A DNA stretch of 64,000 nt from Peribacillus sp. FSL P2-0133. Lineage in GTDB: Bacteria > Bacillota > Bacilli > Bacillales > DSM-1321. This document shows, piece after piece, positions 52,936 to 62,367 of this stretch; within the stretch, counting starts at the first letter, position 1; each line of letters begins with the position of its first letter. The DNA is taken from NCBI RefSeq assembly GCF_037975445.1, contig NZ_CP150254.1:2292001-2356000 (forward strand), given 5' to 3'. The notes under the pieces were generated by a model. That model was given only the letters and a program-made list of their open reading frames with translations. It had not been told where the DNA came from and did no database searches. Made by a program: the position numbers and the translations under genes.

Positions 52936-54348
52936 ATGAAACATCAACAGGAAGAACTGAAACCAGGTCTGAAACAAAGACATTTAACGATGATATCCTT
53001 AAGTGGTGTCATAGGCGCTGGTTTGTTCGTAGGAAGCGGTATCATTATTGGTCAAACGGGCCCCGGGGCGATATTATCATATGTTTTGGCAGGCTTGATC
53101 GTTGTTCTAGTCATGAGGATGCTTGGGGAAATGGCCACAGTGAATCCCAATACTGGATCTTTTGCCGTATATGCAAGAGAGGGGATTGGTGAATGGGCCG
53201 GTTTTACAACAGGTTGGTTATATTGGTTCTTTTGGGTTATCGTCATTGCTTTGGAAGCAACAGCGGGAGCTGCAATCATACACAGCTGGCTTCCTTCCGT
53301 TCCCGTTTGGGTCATAAGTCTATCTTTGATTATCCTATTGAAACTGACGAATATTTTTTCTGTAAAATCGTTTGGTGAGTTCGAATACTGGTTTTCAATC
53401 ATTAAAATAATCAGTATCATCCTATTTTTGTGCCTGGGTGTGGCAGTGATATTAGGGTTTATCCCAACGATAAAACCACCTGGCGCCTCCAATCTTCTGA
53501 ATTTTGGCGGTTTTATTCCGAACGGGATAAGTTCTGTTCTTGTTGGCGTCGCGATTGTTTTTCATGCATTTGTTGGAGTGGAGATTCCAGCGATTGCCGC
53601 GGGTGAGACGAGTGATCCGGTTAAGTCAGTTAGAAGTGCATTGAATAGTGTGGTATGGCGAATCCTGATTTTCTATATTGGGTCCATCGCCATTCTAGTG
53701 ACGCTATTACCTTGGAATTCGGCTTCTTTGCTGAAAAGTCCATTTGTTGCCGTACTTGAAATGATGGGAATCCCTTCTGCTGCCCTGATCATGAATATAG
53801 TGATTCTCATTGCATTGCTTTCCTGTTTGAATTCGGGGTTATATACGAGTTCACGCATGTTATTTTCACTTGCACAAAAGGGTGATGCTCCAAAGTTATT
53901 TTCAAAAGTGAGCAAGAACGGTGTCCCTATATTTGCTGTAGTCGGCTCTACATTATTTGCCTTTATCAGCACCATTTTCAGTTATGTCTCACCTGATAAA
54001 ATCTTTTTCTTTTTAGTGAATTCCTCGGGTGGAGTCGGAATTCTTGTTTATCTGGCCATTGCGGTTTCCCATCTCAGATTAAGGAAGAGAATGGAGAAAG
54101 AAAATCCCGGAATTTTCAAGATCAAAATGTGGTTATTCCCTTATTTGACTTATGTAACCATACTATCCATGATTTCCGTTTTGGTATTAATGGCATTTAT
54201 CGATTCGCAGCGTCCACAGTTCATCTTTACCATGCTATTTAGCTTGATCGTTATCTGTTCATTCTTTTTCCTTCGGCGCAAAAAAGCGAAGTATATGGAG
54301 AATGAATTAAATATTGTTTCTGGTTCCCCTAATTCTGAAAAATTATAG
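52936..54348 (+). CDS. Amino acid permease, GabP-like
   Basis: 470 residues with 12 helices of the amino acid transporter family (APC superfamily). S-G-V-I-G-A-G-L-F-V-G-S-G at helix 1, G-P-G-A-I-L-S-Y, then E-M-A-T-V-N-P-N-T-G-S-F-A-V-Y-A and S-S-R-M-L-F-S-L-A are characteristic. GABA resembles taurine and 2-aminoethylphosphonate in shape, and the nearby catabolic genes make such uptake plausible. The ATG at 52936 follows GGTGGAGGG. It is first in the operon under operator A. Confidence 0.85.
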   Translation: MKHQQEELKPGLKQRHLTMISLSGVIGAGLFVGSGIIIGQTGPGAILSYVLAGLIVVLVMRMLGEMATVNPNTGSFAVYAREGIGEWAGFTTGWLYWFFWVIVIALEATAGAAIIHSWLPSVPVWVISLSLIILLKLTNIFSVKSFGEFEYWFSIIKIISIILFLCLGVAVILGFIPTIKPPGASNLLNFGGFIPNGISSVLVGVAIVFHAFVGVEIPAIAAGETSDPVKSVRSALNSVVWRILIFYIGSIAILVTLLPWNSASLLKSPFVAVLEMMGIPSAALIMNIVILIALLSCLNSGLYTSSRMLFSLAQKGDAPKLFSKVSKNGVPIFAVVGSTLFAFISTIFSYVSPDKIFFFLVNSSGGVGILVYLAIAVSHLRLRKRMEKENPGIFKIKMWLFPYLTYVTILSMISVLVLMAFIDSQRPQFIFTMLFSLIVICSFFFLRRKKAKYMENELNIVSGSPNSEKL

Positions 54349-54514
54349 CTTTTGCTCTATACCATTTTAAGGCAATGCTTCGTTTACTTCTATGGAACTC
54401 CTCAGACAAAATTCTTCAATCACAAATCAGCTAGAATATGATTCCCATAGAAAAAGAGAGTTGTGCCAACAGGTGCTTGGTGCCATCTGTCTTTTAAGTC
54501 ATGAAGGAGGGATT

Positions 54515-54973
54515 ATGTTGAATGGTTTCCGTGTAATGGCTAGTGCGGTTATCCTTGGAGCCATATTGCTGTCAGGCTGCAACAATTCAAGTGAACCGGA
54601 CGAGGCTCAACAGGAAAAAAGTCCAGTCATGAATGAAAATCCGGATGCAAATACGGTTGATACCCAAAATGCAGAGGTTATTAAAAAAGGTGTCAGCGAT
54701 GTGATTCAATCCATAAAAGGATTGGAATCAGAAATAAGTACGGAGGCGGATCCGGAGAAAATTCAAGAAATGGGAAAAGAGATCAGTTCTACATGGGATT
54801 CGATAGAAAAGCAAGTAGAAGATGAATACCCCGATTGGTATGAAAGGATTGAGAAAAACCTTTACCCATTAATTGGGGAGTCAGGTAATCCGGATAAGGA
54901 TCTTGAAAGAATAAATCGACGCTCTGAAGCTGCCAAAGAAGATTTACAGCTATTTTTGGGAGAAGTGAAATGA
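54515..54973 (+). CDS. Putative lipoprotein of unknown function
   Basis: 152 residues. The type II signal peptide ends in L-L-S-G-C (Cys about residue 23). A charged, mainly helical domain follows, with E-V-I-K-K-G-V-S-D-V-I-Q-S-I-K-G and Y-P-D-W-Y-E-R-I-E-K. AAGGAGGG lies 4 bases before ATG 54515, which is preferred over the 41 extra upstream codons. The family is not identified. It lies between the permease and the phosphonatase genes and may be part of the same transcript; it could be a surface sensor or binding protein. Confidence 0.7.
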   Translation: MLNGFRVMASAVILGAILLSGCNNSSEPDEAQQEKSPVMNENPDANTVDTQNAEVIKKGVSDVIQSIKGLESEISTEADPEKIQEMGKEISSTWDSIEKQVEDEYPDWYERIEKNLYPLIGESGNPDKDLERINRRSEAAKEDLQLFLGEVK

Positions 54974-55072
54974 ATTCTCTTTATACCCGTGTAGAAGTGG
55001 ATTTATGGGTATTAACAGGTTTAGCAGGTTTGGTGATTTTAAAGGAGGTAAGGATGAGGAGGGGAACTTAGA

Positions 55073-55903
55073 TTGGAAAGTGCAAAGGAATGCAAAGAGG
55101 TTCAAGCAGTGATCTTTGATTGGGCAGGAACGACGGTGGATTATGGTTGTATTGCGCCGGTCCAAGCATTTGTCGAGATATTCAGGATAAGGGGGATAGA
55201 TATTACCATTAAGGAAGCAAGGGAACCTATGGGTTTATTGAAGATGGATCATATAATGGAACTCCTGAAAATGAAACGAATCTCCAATTTATGGATTGCT
55301 AAATTCGGGAAAGAACCGGACGAAAGAGATCTAAAATCATTGTATATGGACTTTGAGGCTTTGCTTTTTAAAGTTCTCAAGGAAAACGCCAAGCCAATAC
55401 CAGGCGTAATTGAATTAGTCAGCCGTTTAAGGCAGCAAGGAATAAAAATCGGTTCGACGACAGGGTATACTTGTGAAATGATTGATGTTGTTAAACAAGA
55501 GGCGGAAAAATGGGGCTATCAACCAGATTCCATCGTTGCGTCTAACGAAGTGCCTGCAGGAAGGCCTGCCCCTTGGATGTGCTTTAAGGCGGCGATGAAT
55601 CTCCAAGTGTATCCACTCAGCAAAATCGTTAAAGTCGGCGATACGATCAGTGACATCAAAGAAGGCATTTCTGCCGGAATGTGGACTGTTGCCGTATTGA
55701 AAGGCGGCAGTGAAATCGGCCTTTCAGAAGCGGAAATCAACGAAATGGACCCATACGATCTGCAAAAACGGATGAAACATGCAGAAAATCGTTTTTGGAA
55801 TGCAGGAGCCGATTTCGTAATTGATGAAATAGGTGATTTATTGGAGATCATCGATAGGATCAACTACAGATTGACAGAAAAAAAGGATATATTTATTGGT
55901 TAA
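55073..55903 (+). CDS. phnX: Phosphonoacetaldehyde hydrolase
   Basis: 276 residues, HAD fold. Nucleophile Asp D16 in F-D-W-A-G-T-T-V-D; cap-domain Schiff-base Lys K57 in G-L-L-K-M-D-H-I; T-G-Y-T and V-G-D-T-I-S-D motifs. Together these mark PhnX, which cleaves phosphonoacetaldehyde to acetaldehyde and phosphate. TTG start with GAGGAGGGG 8 bases upstream. An aminoethylphosphonate transaminase is needed to feed it; the aminotransferase at 57985 is the candidate. It is unusual to find it in a cluster with Xsc. Confidence 0.9.
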   Translation: MESAKECKEVQAVIFDWAGTTVDYGCIAPVQAFVEIFRIRGIDITIKEAREPMGLLKMDHIMELLKMKRISNLWIAKFGKEPDERDLKSLYMDFEALLFKVLKENAKPIPGVIELVSRLRQQGIKIGSTTGYTCEMIDVVKQEAEKWGYQPDSIVASNEVPAGRPAPWMCFKAAMNLQVYPLSKIVKVGDTISDIKEGISAGMWTVAVLKGGSEIGLSEAEINEMDPYDLQKRMKHAENRFWNAGADFVIDEIGDLLEIIDRINYRLTEKKDIFIG

Positions 55904-55979
55904 AAAAGATTCTTATACATGAGTTAGTGACTATGACGGTTAGAGATTTTAAATAAATTCAAAATATTCAATTTATTTA

Positions 55980-56008
55980 TTGACTGTTTCATCCAATGGT
56001 AGTATTAT
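55980..56008 (+). promoter_or_regulatory. Promoter B (xsc operon)
   Basis: TTGACT (55980-55985) and TATTAT (56003-56008) with a 17-base spacer, identical boxes to promoter A. Confidence 0.85.
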
Positions 56009-56020
56009 ACATCTTATAAC

Positions 56021-56042
56021 TGGTACGGACGTCGCAACGTCA
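56021..56042. promoter_or_regulatory. GntR/HutC operator B
   Basis: TGGTACGGACGTCGCAACGT plus CA, with the perfect core GACGT-CGCA-ACGTC. 13 bases after the -10 box, exactly as in A. Confidence 0.78.
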
Positions 56043-56077
56043 TTATCAGAAATAACTATAATTAAGGAGAATGTGCT

Positions 56078-57841
56078 ATGGTCGAAACAAAAATGTTAAG
56101 AGGAACGAAAGTTAAAATGACACCAAGTGAAGCCATCGTTGAGACATTAGTGGCCGAGGGAGTTAAACATATTTCGGGAATTCTGGGATCTGCTTTCATG
56201 GATATGCTTGATTTATTGCCTACTGCAGGCATCCGGTTCATTGGTGTCCGCCATGAACAAAGTGCAGCACATATGGAAGATGCCTATTGTCGTGTCTCTG
56301 GTGTTGCAGGAGTTGTCATCGGGCAAAACGGACCTGGAATGACGAATATGGTCACCTCTGTTGCAGCGGCCAATCAAGCCCATACTCCAATGGTGGTCAT
56401 ATCACCTTCTGCTGGTACACCAACGGTTGGGTGGGATGGATTCCAAGAATGTGATCAGGTTTCCATCTTCAAGGCCATCACTAAGGAAACAGTTAGAGTG
56501 ACACACCCAGGCCGGGTCGCTGATTGCCTTAGGACAGCATTTCGAATTGCCTATGCCGAGAGAGGACCGGTTTTATTCGATATCCCCCGTGATTACTTCT
56601 ATGGTGAAGTGGAAGATCAAATACTTCAACCACATCAATATCGCGTAGATGAACGGGGCTGCGGATCTTCTGCATCTTTGGATAGAGCGGCAGAAATTTT
56701 AGCTGAGGCTGAGTATCCTGTCATTATTTCCGGTAGGGGAACGGTCGATTCAGATGGCATCGAGGAAATTAAGAATATTGCAGAATATTTAACAGCTCCG
56801 GTAGCTGTCTCCTATATGCATAATGATGCCTTTCCTGCTGATCATCCATTGTCAGTCGGTCCAATCGGTTACATGGGTTCAAAGGCAGCCATGAATACAC
56901 TAAAGAAAGCAGACGTCATATTGGCGGTCGGTACAAGATTATCGGTTTTTGGAACGTTACCATGCTATGACATTGATTATTTCCCTAAAGATGCACAAAT
57001 CATCCAAATAGATATTAATCCAAGGCAAATAGCGAGGACACACCCTGTGGAAGTTGGGATCATCGGAGATGCCCGTGAAGCGAGCCATGAAATCTTGAAA
57101 CGGTTGAAGGCTAGTAAACCTAACCTAAAACAAGAAAAAAAGCGGATGGTCGAAGTAACGAATGAAAAACAAAAATGGGAAGAAGAATTGGTGAAACTTG
57201 CGATGATCGATGGAACCCCGATCAATCCGCGTCGGGCCCTTTTGGAATTGACTAAAGTGTTGCCTGAAAATGCCATCGTTACTACAGATATCGGTAATGT
57301 ATCGTCAACTGCAAACGCTTACTTAAAGTTCAATCAGAGCCGCAGGCATATCGCTGCGCTTACATTCGGGAACACGGGATTTGCTTACCCATCTGCACTT
57401 GGTGCCAAGTTAGCTGAACCGAACACGCCTGTTTTAGCCATTGTTGGAGATGGAGCGTGGGGCATGAGCTTACATGAAGTGAGTACGGCCGTTGAAGAAA
57501 ACATACCGGTCATAGCATGTGTGTTCAATAATAATGCATGGTGTGCAGAGAAAAAGAATCAGGTCGATTTTTATAATAATCGTTTTGTAGGGGCGGATAT
57601 CCAAAATCCTGATTTCGCGGAAGTTGCCCGATCAATGGGTGCTGTTGGTATTAGAGTGGAAAAACCCGAGGAGTTAGGCGCTGTCATTGAAGAAGCAATT
57701 AAATCAAACAAACCGACTGTCATTGATATACAAGTGGATGGAACACAATTAGCTCCTCCATTTAGAAAAGATGCATTAAAAATGCCTACTAGATTATTAG
57801 AAAAATATTCTCATTTAGATCATAAAAACTGGGATAAATAA
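56078..57841 (+). CDS. xsc: Sulfoacetaldehyde acetyltransferase
   Basis: 587 residues, a ThDP enzyme of the Xsc clade. Catalytic Glu E60 in [35 protein letters not shown] is typical of Xsc and distinguishes it from acetolactate synthase. ThDP-Mg motif G-D-G-A-W-G-M-S near 455 and N-N-N-A-W-C-A-E-K. It converts sulfoacetaldehyde and phosphate to acetyl phosphate and sulfite. AAGGAG 8 bases before the ATG. Own promoter and operator B. No pta gene lies nearby, so acetyl phosphate would use enzymes elsewhere. Confidence 0.93.
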   Translation: MVETKMLRGTKVKMTPSEAIVETLVAEGVKHISGILGSAFMDMLDLLPTAGIRFIGVRHEQSAAHMEDAYCRVSGVAGVVIGQNGPGMTNMVTSVAAANQAHTPMVVISPSAGTPTVGWDGFQECDQVSIFKAITKETVRVTHPGRVADCLRTAFRIAYAERGPVLFDIPRDYFYGEVEDQILQPHQYRVDERGCGSSASLDRAAEILAEAEYPVIISGRGTVDSDGIEEIKNIAEYLTAPVAVSYMHNDAFPADHPLSVGPIGYMGSKAAMNTLKKADVILAVGTRLSVFGTLPCYDIDYFPKDAQIIQIDINPRQIARTHPVEVGIIGDAREASHEILKRLKASKPNLKQEKKRMVEVTNEKQKWEEELVKLAMIDGTPINPRRALLELTKVLPENAIVTTDIGNVSSTANAYLKFNQSRRHIAALTFGNTGFAYPSALGAKLAEPNTPVLAIVGDGAWGMSLHEVSTAVEENIPVIACVFNNNAWCAEKKNQVDFYNNRFVGADIQNPDFAEVARSMGAVGIRVEKPEELGAVIEEAIKSNKPTVIDIQVDGTQLAPPFRKDALKMPTRLLEKYSHLDHKNWDK

Positions 57842-57864
57842 TGGTGTGAAAGGGTGATATGACA

Positions 57865-57902
57865 GGTGCGATGATTTGATGATCTATTTTGGTCATCGCA
57901 CC
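57865..57902. other. Perfect stem-loop between xsc and aminotransferase
   Basis: GGTGCGATGA and TCATCGCACC form a perfect 10-bp stem with an 18-base loop, without a T-run. It may be an RNA processing or stability element separating expression of the two genes. Confidence 0.5.
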
Positions 57903-57984
57903 ATCACCAATGCTCTATAAAGGTCTGTAACAGCATGGGAACTTAACTTAATTGCGTTCAATGAATAATAAGGGGGTTTCAATT

Positions 57985-59343
57985 GTGAAGATGGAAACTG
58001 AAATGAAAGACCTTGTTCAAATGGATAAAGACCATTTATGGCATGCGATGCATCGCTATAATGAGAAGGATGCTCCCATGATGGCTACAGAAGGATCCGG
58101 CTCATGGTTCACAGATACTAAAGGTGATAAATATCTAGATGGGGTTTCCGGTTTATGGTGCTTGAACCTGGGTCACGGGCGAAAAGAGATTGCGCAGGCA
58201 GCCTATGAACAAATGATTAACTTATCTTATTTCCCTTTAACGTTAAGCCATAAGCCGGCAATCGAATTATCTGCAAAAATAAGTGAACATTTAAAGGGAT
58301 CCTATACAACGTTTTTTACGAACAGCGGCTCTGAGGCGAATGAGACAGCTTTTAAAATAGCCAGGCAATATCATTCCCAAAATGGCAATCAGGGTAAATA
58401 CAAATTCATCTCTAGGTACAGAGCTTATCATGGCAATACTTTTGGCGCGCTAAGCGCAACCGCACAGGCAAATCGGAGAGTGAAATATGATCCTGCGGTT
58501 CCAGGTTTCCTGCATGTGCCACCACCGTACAGTTATCGGAGTCCGTTTGGGGAAAACGTTGAAAACTCCGATTTGCTTGCAGCTGAATATATCGATCAGG
58601 TCATTAACTTTGAAGGGGCTGAAACGGTAGCTGGTGTTATTCTTGAACCATTCATCTCTGGTGGCGGGGTCCTTATTCCTTCTAAAGAATACTTAACGAG
58701 GGTATCGGAAATCTGTAAGAAACATGATGTTCTATTAATTGTGGATGAAGTGGTTTCAGGTTTCGGAAGAACCGGAAAAATGTTTGGGTTCATGCACTCC
58801 GAAGGGGTTCAACCGGATATTGTTACAATGGCAAAGGGTTTGACCAGCGGTTATCTTCCTCTTGGAGCAACGGCAGTGAATTCCAGGATTTATGAGAAAT
58901 TCAAAGAGAACGGAAATCTAAATCATTTCAGGCATGTGTCAACATATGGAGGCCACCCTGCATCTTGCGCAGTTGCGTTAAAGAACATTGAAATCCTGGA
59001 AGATGAAAAAATCGTTCAACGTGTATCTGAACTTAGTGAATCGACACTAAGTGAGCTCTTTGAATTGACAGCCCTGGATAAAGTAGGGGAAGTTCGGGGA
59101 GTAGGGTTTTTATATGGCATTGAATTAGTGGAAGACAAAAAGAAAAAATCGCCTGTTTCCGATGAGTTCATGGGTAAAATAATCGGTGCTTGCAAGGAAA
59201 AGGGTCTTATCATCGGTCGTAATGGAGATACAGTTCCTGGATATGGAAATGTATTGATCATTGCACCGCCTTTATCCTCGACCGTTGAAGATCTACGCTT
59301 TGTCATAGAAACGGTTAAATCCGTATTATATGAATTATGCTAA
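57985..59343 (+). CDS. tpa: Class III aminotransferase, taurine:pyruvate type
   Basis: 452 residues, PLP fold type I. Asp of D-E-V-V-S-G-F-G-R-T-G (D254) and Schiff-base Lys of M-A-K-G-L-T-S-G-Y (K284). G-S-G-S-W-F-T-D-T and N-S-G-S-E-A-N-E-T are family motifs. Next to xsc it most likely makes sulfoacetaldehyde from taurine (with pyruvate to alanine). The nearby phnX suggests it may also act on 2-aminoethylphosphonate. GTG at 57985 (AAGGGGG 8 bases before) is preferred over TTG 57952 or ATG 57961. Confidence 0.9.
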   Translation: MKMETEMKDLVQMDKDHLWHAMHRYNEKDAPMMATEGSGSWFTDTKGDKYLDGVSGLWCLNLGHGRKEIAQAAYEQMINLSYFPLTLSHKPAIELSAKISEHLKGSYTTFFTNSGSEANETAFKIARQYHSQNGNQGKYKFISRYRAYHGNTFGALSATAQANRRVKYDPAVPGFLHVPPPYSYRSPFGENVENSDLLAAEYIDQVINFEGAETVAGVILEPFISGGGVLIPSKEYLTRVSEICKKHDVLLIVDEVVSGFGRTGKMFGFMHSEGVQPDIVTMAKGLTSGYLPLGATAVNSRIYEKFKENGNLNHFRHVSTYGGHPASCAVALKNIEILEDEKIVQRVSELSESTLSELFELTALDKVGEVRGVGFLYGIELVEDKKKKSPVSDEFMGKIIGACKEKGLIIGRNGDTVPGYGNVLIIAPPLSSTVEDLRFVIETVKSVLYELC

Positions 59344-59490
59344 CCAAAATAGTTGATTGAGCTTTAGGGGCTATATATAGACGAAAAATGAAGATGGGCA
59401 GGATTTGTCTAACCGTTATGACATCCATGTCCATTTTTTCATGGAGGGTCTAGCAGTGGGAAAACTGGAGAATCCGAAGTAGGAGGAAAT

Positions 59491-60240
59491 ATGCAATCAA
59501 AACATAAGTTATTGGTAGTTCTTGCACATCCCGATGATGAGTCATTCCTGTGTGGCGGAACCATTGCCAAAATGTCTGAGCGAGGTGTTCATATTACATT
59601 ACTTTGTGCGACAAAAGGCGAAATGGGCAGGCGCATGGGAAATCCCATTCTTACAACAAGGGAGTCATTGCCTGAACTAAGGGTAGAGGAGTTAAAAAGA
59701 GCTTGTGAAGAATTGGGGATAAACGACCTGCGATTTTTAAACGTAAGGGATAAAACGATTGAATTTGAAAGCTTGGATTTATTGGCGGAGAGAATCGTAA
59801 AGGTGATTCGTGAAGTACAACCGGATGCACTAGTAACATTCCACGAGAAATATGGGGGGCATCCAGACCATTGTGCGATTGGCCGTGCTGCCGAATTTGC
59901 TTTTCTAAAATCCGGTGATCCCAATTTTAATCCAGATCCATTATTTCCAGCTTTTAAGGTTCATAGTCTGTACTTTGTCCTTTGGCATGCTTTTTATGAT
60001 GAATGGATAAAGGAAAACGGGCTGAGCAGTATCACAAGAGTGAATATAAAAGGGACTCTACAGAAAAAGATTCGTGCCTTAAGGTCCCATCGTTCCCAGA
60101 CCCTAGCAGTTCCTGAATTGTGGGGGAATCAAAATCCAAGCTTGCCTTTTTTAAAGAAATCCGAGTGTTTTATCAAAGGGAATTCACCTACTAATATAGA
60201 AGAAACCGATTTTTTTCAAACGATTGAAAGGTTGGGATGA
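59491..60240 (+). CDS. PIG-L/LmbE-family deacetylase (BshB2-like)
   Basis: 249 residues. Metal motif A-H-P-D-D-E-S-F near residue 11, G-E-M-G-R-R-M-G-N-P, R-D-K-T-I-E-F and G-H-P-D-H-C-A-I-G near 130, R-S-H-R-S-Q-T near 200. This matches bacillithiol deacetylases BshB2. GGAGG lies 4 bases before the ATG. Its place in a sulfonate cluster suggests deacetylation of an N-acetyl amino-sulfonate or -phosphonate, but a bacillithiol role is equally possible. Confidence 0.85.
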   Translation: MQSKHKLLVVLAHPDDESFLCGGTIAKMSERGVHITLLCATKGEMGRRMGNPILTTRESLPELRVEELKRACEELGINDLRFLNVRDKTIEFESLDLLAERIVKVIREVQPDALVTFHEKYGGHPDHCAIGRAAEFAFLKSGDPNFNPDPLFPAFKVHSLYFVLWHAFYDEWIKENGLSSITRVNIKGTLQKKIRALRSHRSQTLAVPELWGNQNPSLPFLKKSECFIKGNSPTNIEETDFFQTIERLG

Positions 60241-60285
60241 TTCGTAATTTGGGCTTTAGTTTATCTGGAAAGGGGGAAGGAATAT

Positions 60286-61338
60286 ATGGAATTAGAAAAA
60301 TATGAGCCACTGGAAGAAACACCACAAGAGCAGCAAAAATTGCTTCAAAACAGGGTGGTTTTATGGCTGAGCGGTATCGCTTTCACCTTTTTTATTGCTC
60401 TCTTAGGCTTGGGGCTGTCCAAGATTGCAGGATTCAATCGAATCGGTCCACTTGCTTGCTCAATCATCATTGCCGTGATATATCGTCAAATTGCGGGATA
60501 TCCTGAAAAGTTCCGGACGGGAATAGAATTTTCCGCAAAAAAACTTTTGCGTTTTGCCATTATTTTATACGGGTTGAAATTAAATATCGATGTGATTTTC
60601 AATCAGGGTCTGCCATTGTTGGTACGTGACATAGGAACAGTGACTTTTGCTATAGTCGTGATGGTCTTGATTGCAAAGTGGTTTAAGGCAGATGCCTCCA
60701 TTTCCCTACTTCTTGCTGTAGGAACCGGGATATGCGGTGCAGCAGCCATCGCGGCAATATCTCCAATCGTGAAAGCGAAGGAAGAAGATACAGCCATAGG
60801 CGTCGGGATAATCGCGTTAATGGGAACACTTTTCTCCATTGTTTATACACTTTTACGTCCGATCCTTCCGCTATCTGCTTTGGATTATGGAATTTGGTCC
60901 GGGATCAGTCTTCATGAAATCGCCCATGTTGCCTTGGCGGGAGCACCGGCTGGTGAAGATGCGCTAGCGATTGCGCTTCTTGCAAAATTGGGCCGTGTCT
61001 TTTTACTTATCCCATTATGTTTCATTTTTATGTATTGGATGAAAAAACGCACATCCGGGAAAATGGGCCAAGATGCCAAAATTGATTTTCCATGGTTCCT
61101 CGTTGGTTTTATAATCATGAGTTTAATAGGAAGTTATGTGTTTGGAACGTATATCACGGTGTCTCCTCTCGTAATGGATGGTATTTCCAAAACGACTACA
61201 TTTATATTGACAATGGCCATGATCGGTCTTGGACTGAATGTTAGCCTGCAGGCACTGCGGACAAAAGCAATGCGTCCTCTTTTAGCCATGACCATTACCT
61301 CTTTGCTGCTTTCGATAATCTCGTACTTTATCGTTTAA
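60286..61338 (+). CDS. YeiH-type putative sulfate/sulfite exporter
   Basis: 350 residues, about 10-11 helices. G-A-A-A-I-A-A-I-S-P-I near residue 150, S-L-H-E-I-A-H-V-A-L-A-G-A near 208 and A-M-I-G-L-G-L-N-V-S near 315 are UPF0324/YeiH hallmarks. GGGGGAAGG lies 6 bases before the ATG. In Xsc clusters sulfite is toxic and must leave; a YeiH or TauE protein commonly does that. Terminator at 61409-61440 (CCTGAATA/TATTCAGG, eight T's). Confidence 0.85.
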   Translation: MELEKYEPLEETPQEQQKLLQNRVVLWLSGIAFTFFIALLGLGLSKIAGFNRIGPLACSIIIAVIYRQIAGYPEKFRTGIEFSAKKLLRFAIILYGLKLNIDVIFNQGLPLLVRDIGTVTFAIVVMVLIAKWFKADASISLLLAVGTGICGAAAIAAISPIVKAKEEDTAIGVGIIALMGTLFSIVYTLLRPILPLSALDYGIWSGISLHEIAHVALAGAPAGEDALAIALLAKLGRVFLLIPLCFIFMYWMKKRTSGKMGQDAKIDFPWFLVGFIIMSLIGSYVFGTYITVSPLVMDGISKTTTFILTMAMIGLGLNVSLQALRTKAMRPLLAMTITSLLLSIISYFIV

Positions 61339-61408
61339 TAGATAAACTTTTCTATTTTTGCCCATTAAATATGCCTGAAACGTGATGAAGGTTGCATATA
61401 GGATAAGC

Positions 61409-61440
61409 CCTGAATACATAGATCTATTCAGGTTTTTTTT
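61409..61440 (+). terminator. Terminator of the taurine gene cluster
   Basis: CCTGAATA pairs with TATTCAGG, followed by eight T. Confidence 0.85.
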
Positions 61441-61525
61441 CATCTGAAGATACGTTTTATTGGAAAAGGAGGAGTGGAAAATCGGGAAAATCCTAATTTA
61501 AGGAAAGAATAGACCGCTGGCGTGT

Positions 61526-61584
61526 TTGAATATTATAACTATTTGGTTTACAATATAAGAACTGATACGAACATTACGATGTCT
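61526..61584 (+). promoter_or_regulatory. Promoter and operator C of the gntR gene
   Basis: TTGAAT (61526) and TACAAT (61549), 17 bases apart. TGATACGAACATTACGATGT plus C (61563-61584) has the core ACAT-TACG-ATGT and lies 9 bases past the -10 box. It matches operators A and B, indicating autoregulation. Confidence 0.75.
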
Positions 61585-61606
61585 TTTTCTGTTTGGAGGA
61601 AATTTT

Positions 61607-62314
61607 ATGGAGTTAGACTTTAAAAATCCAATCCCTTTACATGCTCAATTGAAAACTATATTGGAAAATCAGATTTTGGAAGGTTATTATAAAGATAAAA
61701 TCCCGAGTGAAAGGGAACTCATGGATATGTATTCTGTCAGCAGGAGCACTGTACGGGAAGCCGTATCCATCCTGGTTCGTGAGGGAATATTGGAAAAAAG
61801 GCATGGGAAGGGAACGTTCGTTTCCCTTAAACCTGTACAAGAATGGCTTAAGATGATAAGTTTTACGGAAACCACTAAAAGCATGGGGATTGAACTACTA
61901 GATCATGGCCGTGTAATGACACCTGAAAATATAGCTGATGCAAATGGGTTTGATGACGAATCTTACCATATTAAAAGGCTGCGGTTGCAGGGGGATGTCC
62001 CAATAGCCATAGAATTGCATTATTATTCTTTGGACCTAGGAAAAAAATTGACGAAATTCGATTTAAGTACAACCGTATTGTATGATGCACTCGAAGGTGA
62101 TCTAAACATTGACTTTTGTGAAGCAGAACAAATCATAACCTGTGGCTTTCCAACAAAAGAAGATGCAGAACATTTAGGTATAGCCGAAACGCTGTGCTTG
62201 CTGATTACAGAACGAATGATTTTTGATTCTGATGGTAACTTAGTAGAATATTATAAAGGGTTATTCCGATCGGATATGTACTCATTTGCAATGAAAATGT
62301 CTCGGAAGAATTGA
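61607..62314 (+). CDS. GntR/HutC-family regulator with UTRA domain
   Basis: 235 residues. Winged helix (about 10-75) with I-P-S-E-R-E-L-M-D-M-Y-S-V-S-R-S-T-V-R-E-A-V-S; UTRA effector domain (about 95-232). TTTGGAGG lies 9 bases before the ATG. HutC-type proteins bind short palindromes; sites A, B and C carry such cores. The likely effector is a taurine/phosphonate intermediate. Confidence 0.9.
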   Translation: MELDFKNPIPLHAQLKTILENQILEGYYKDKIPSERELMDMYSVSRSTVREAVSILVREGILEKRHGKGTFVSLKPVQEWLKMISFTETTKSMGIELLDHGRVMTPENIADANGFDDESYHIKRLRLQGDVPIAIELHYYSLDLGKKLTKFDLSTTVLYDALEGDLNIDFCEAEQIITCGFPTKEDAEHLGIAETLCLLITERMIFDSDGNLVEYYKGLFRSDMYSFAMKMSRKN

Positions 62315-62330
62315 TTTTGCACATAAAATG

Positions 62331-62367
62331 ACCTAAGCCCTTTCCAAGATAGTTGAAAGGCTTAGGG
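62331..62367 (+). terminator. Terminator after the gntR gene
   Basis: CCTAAGCC-CTTTC pairs with GAAAG-GCTTAGG; GCATTTTC follows. Confidence 0.8.
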
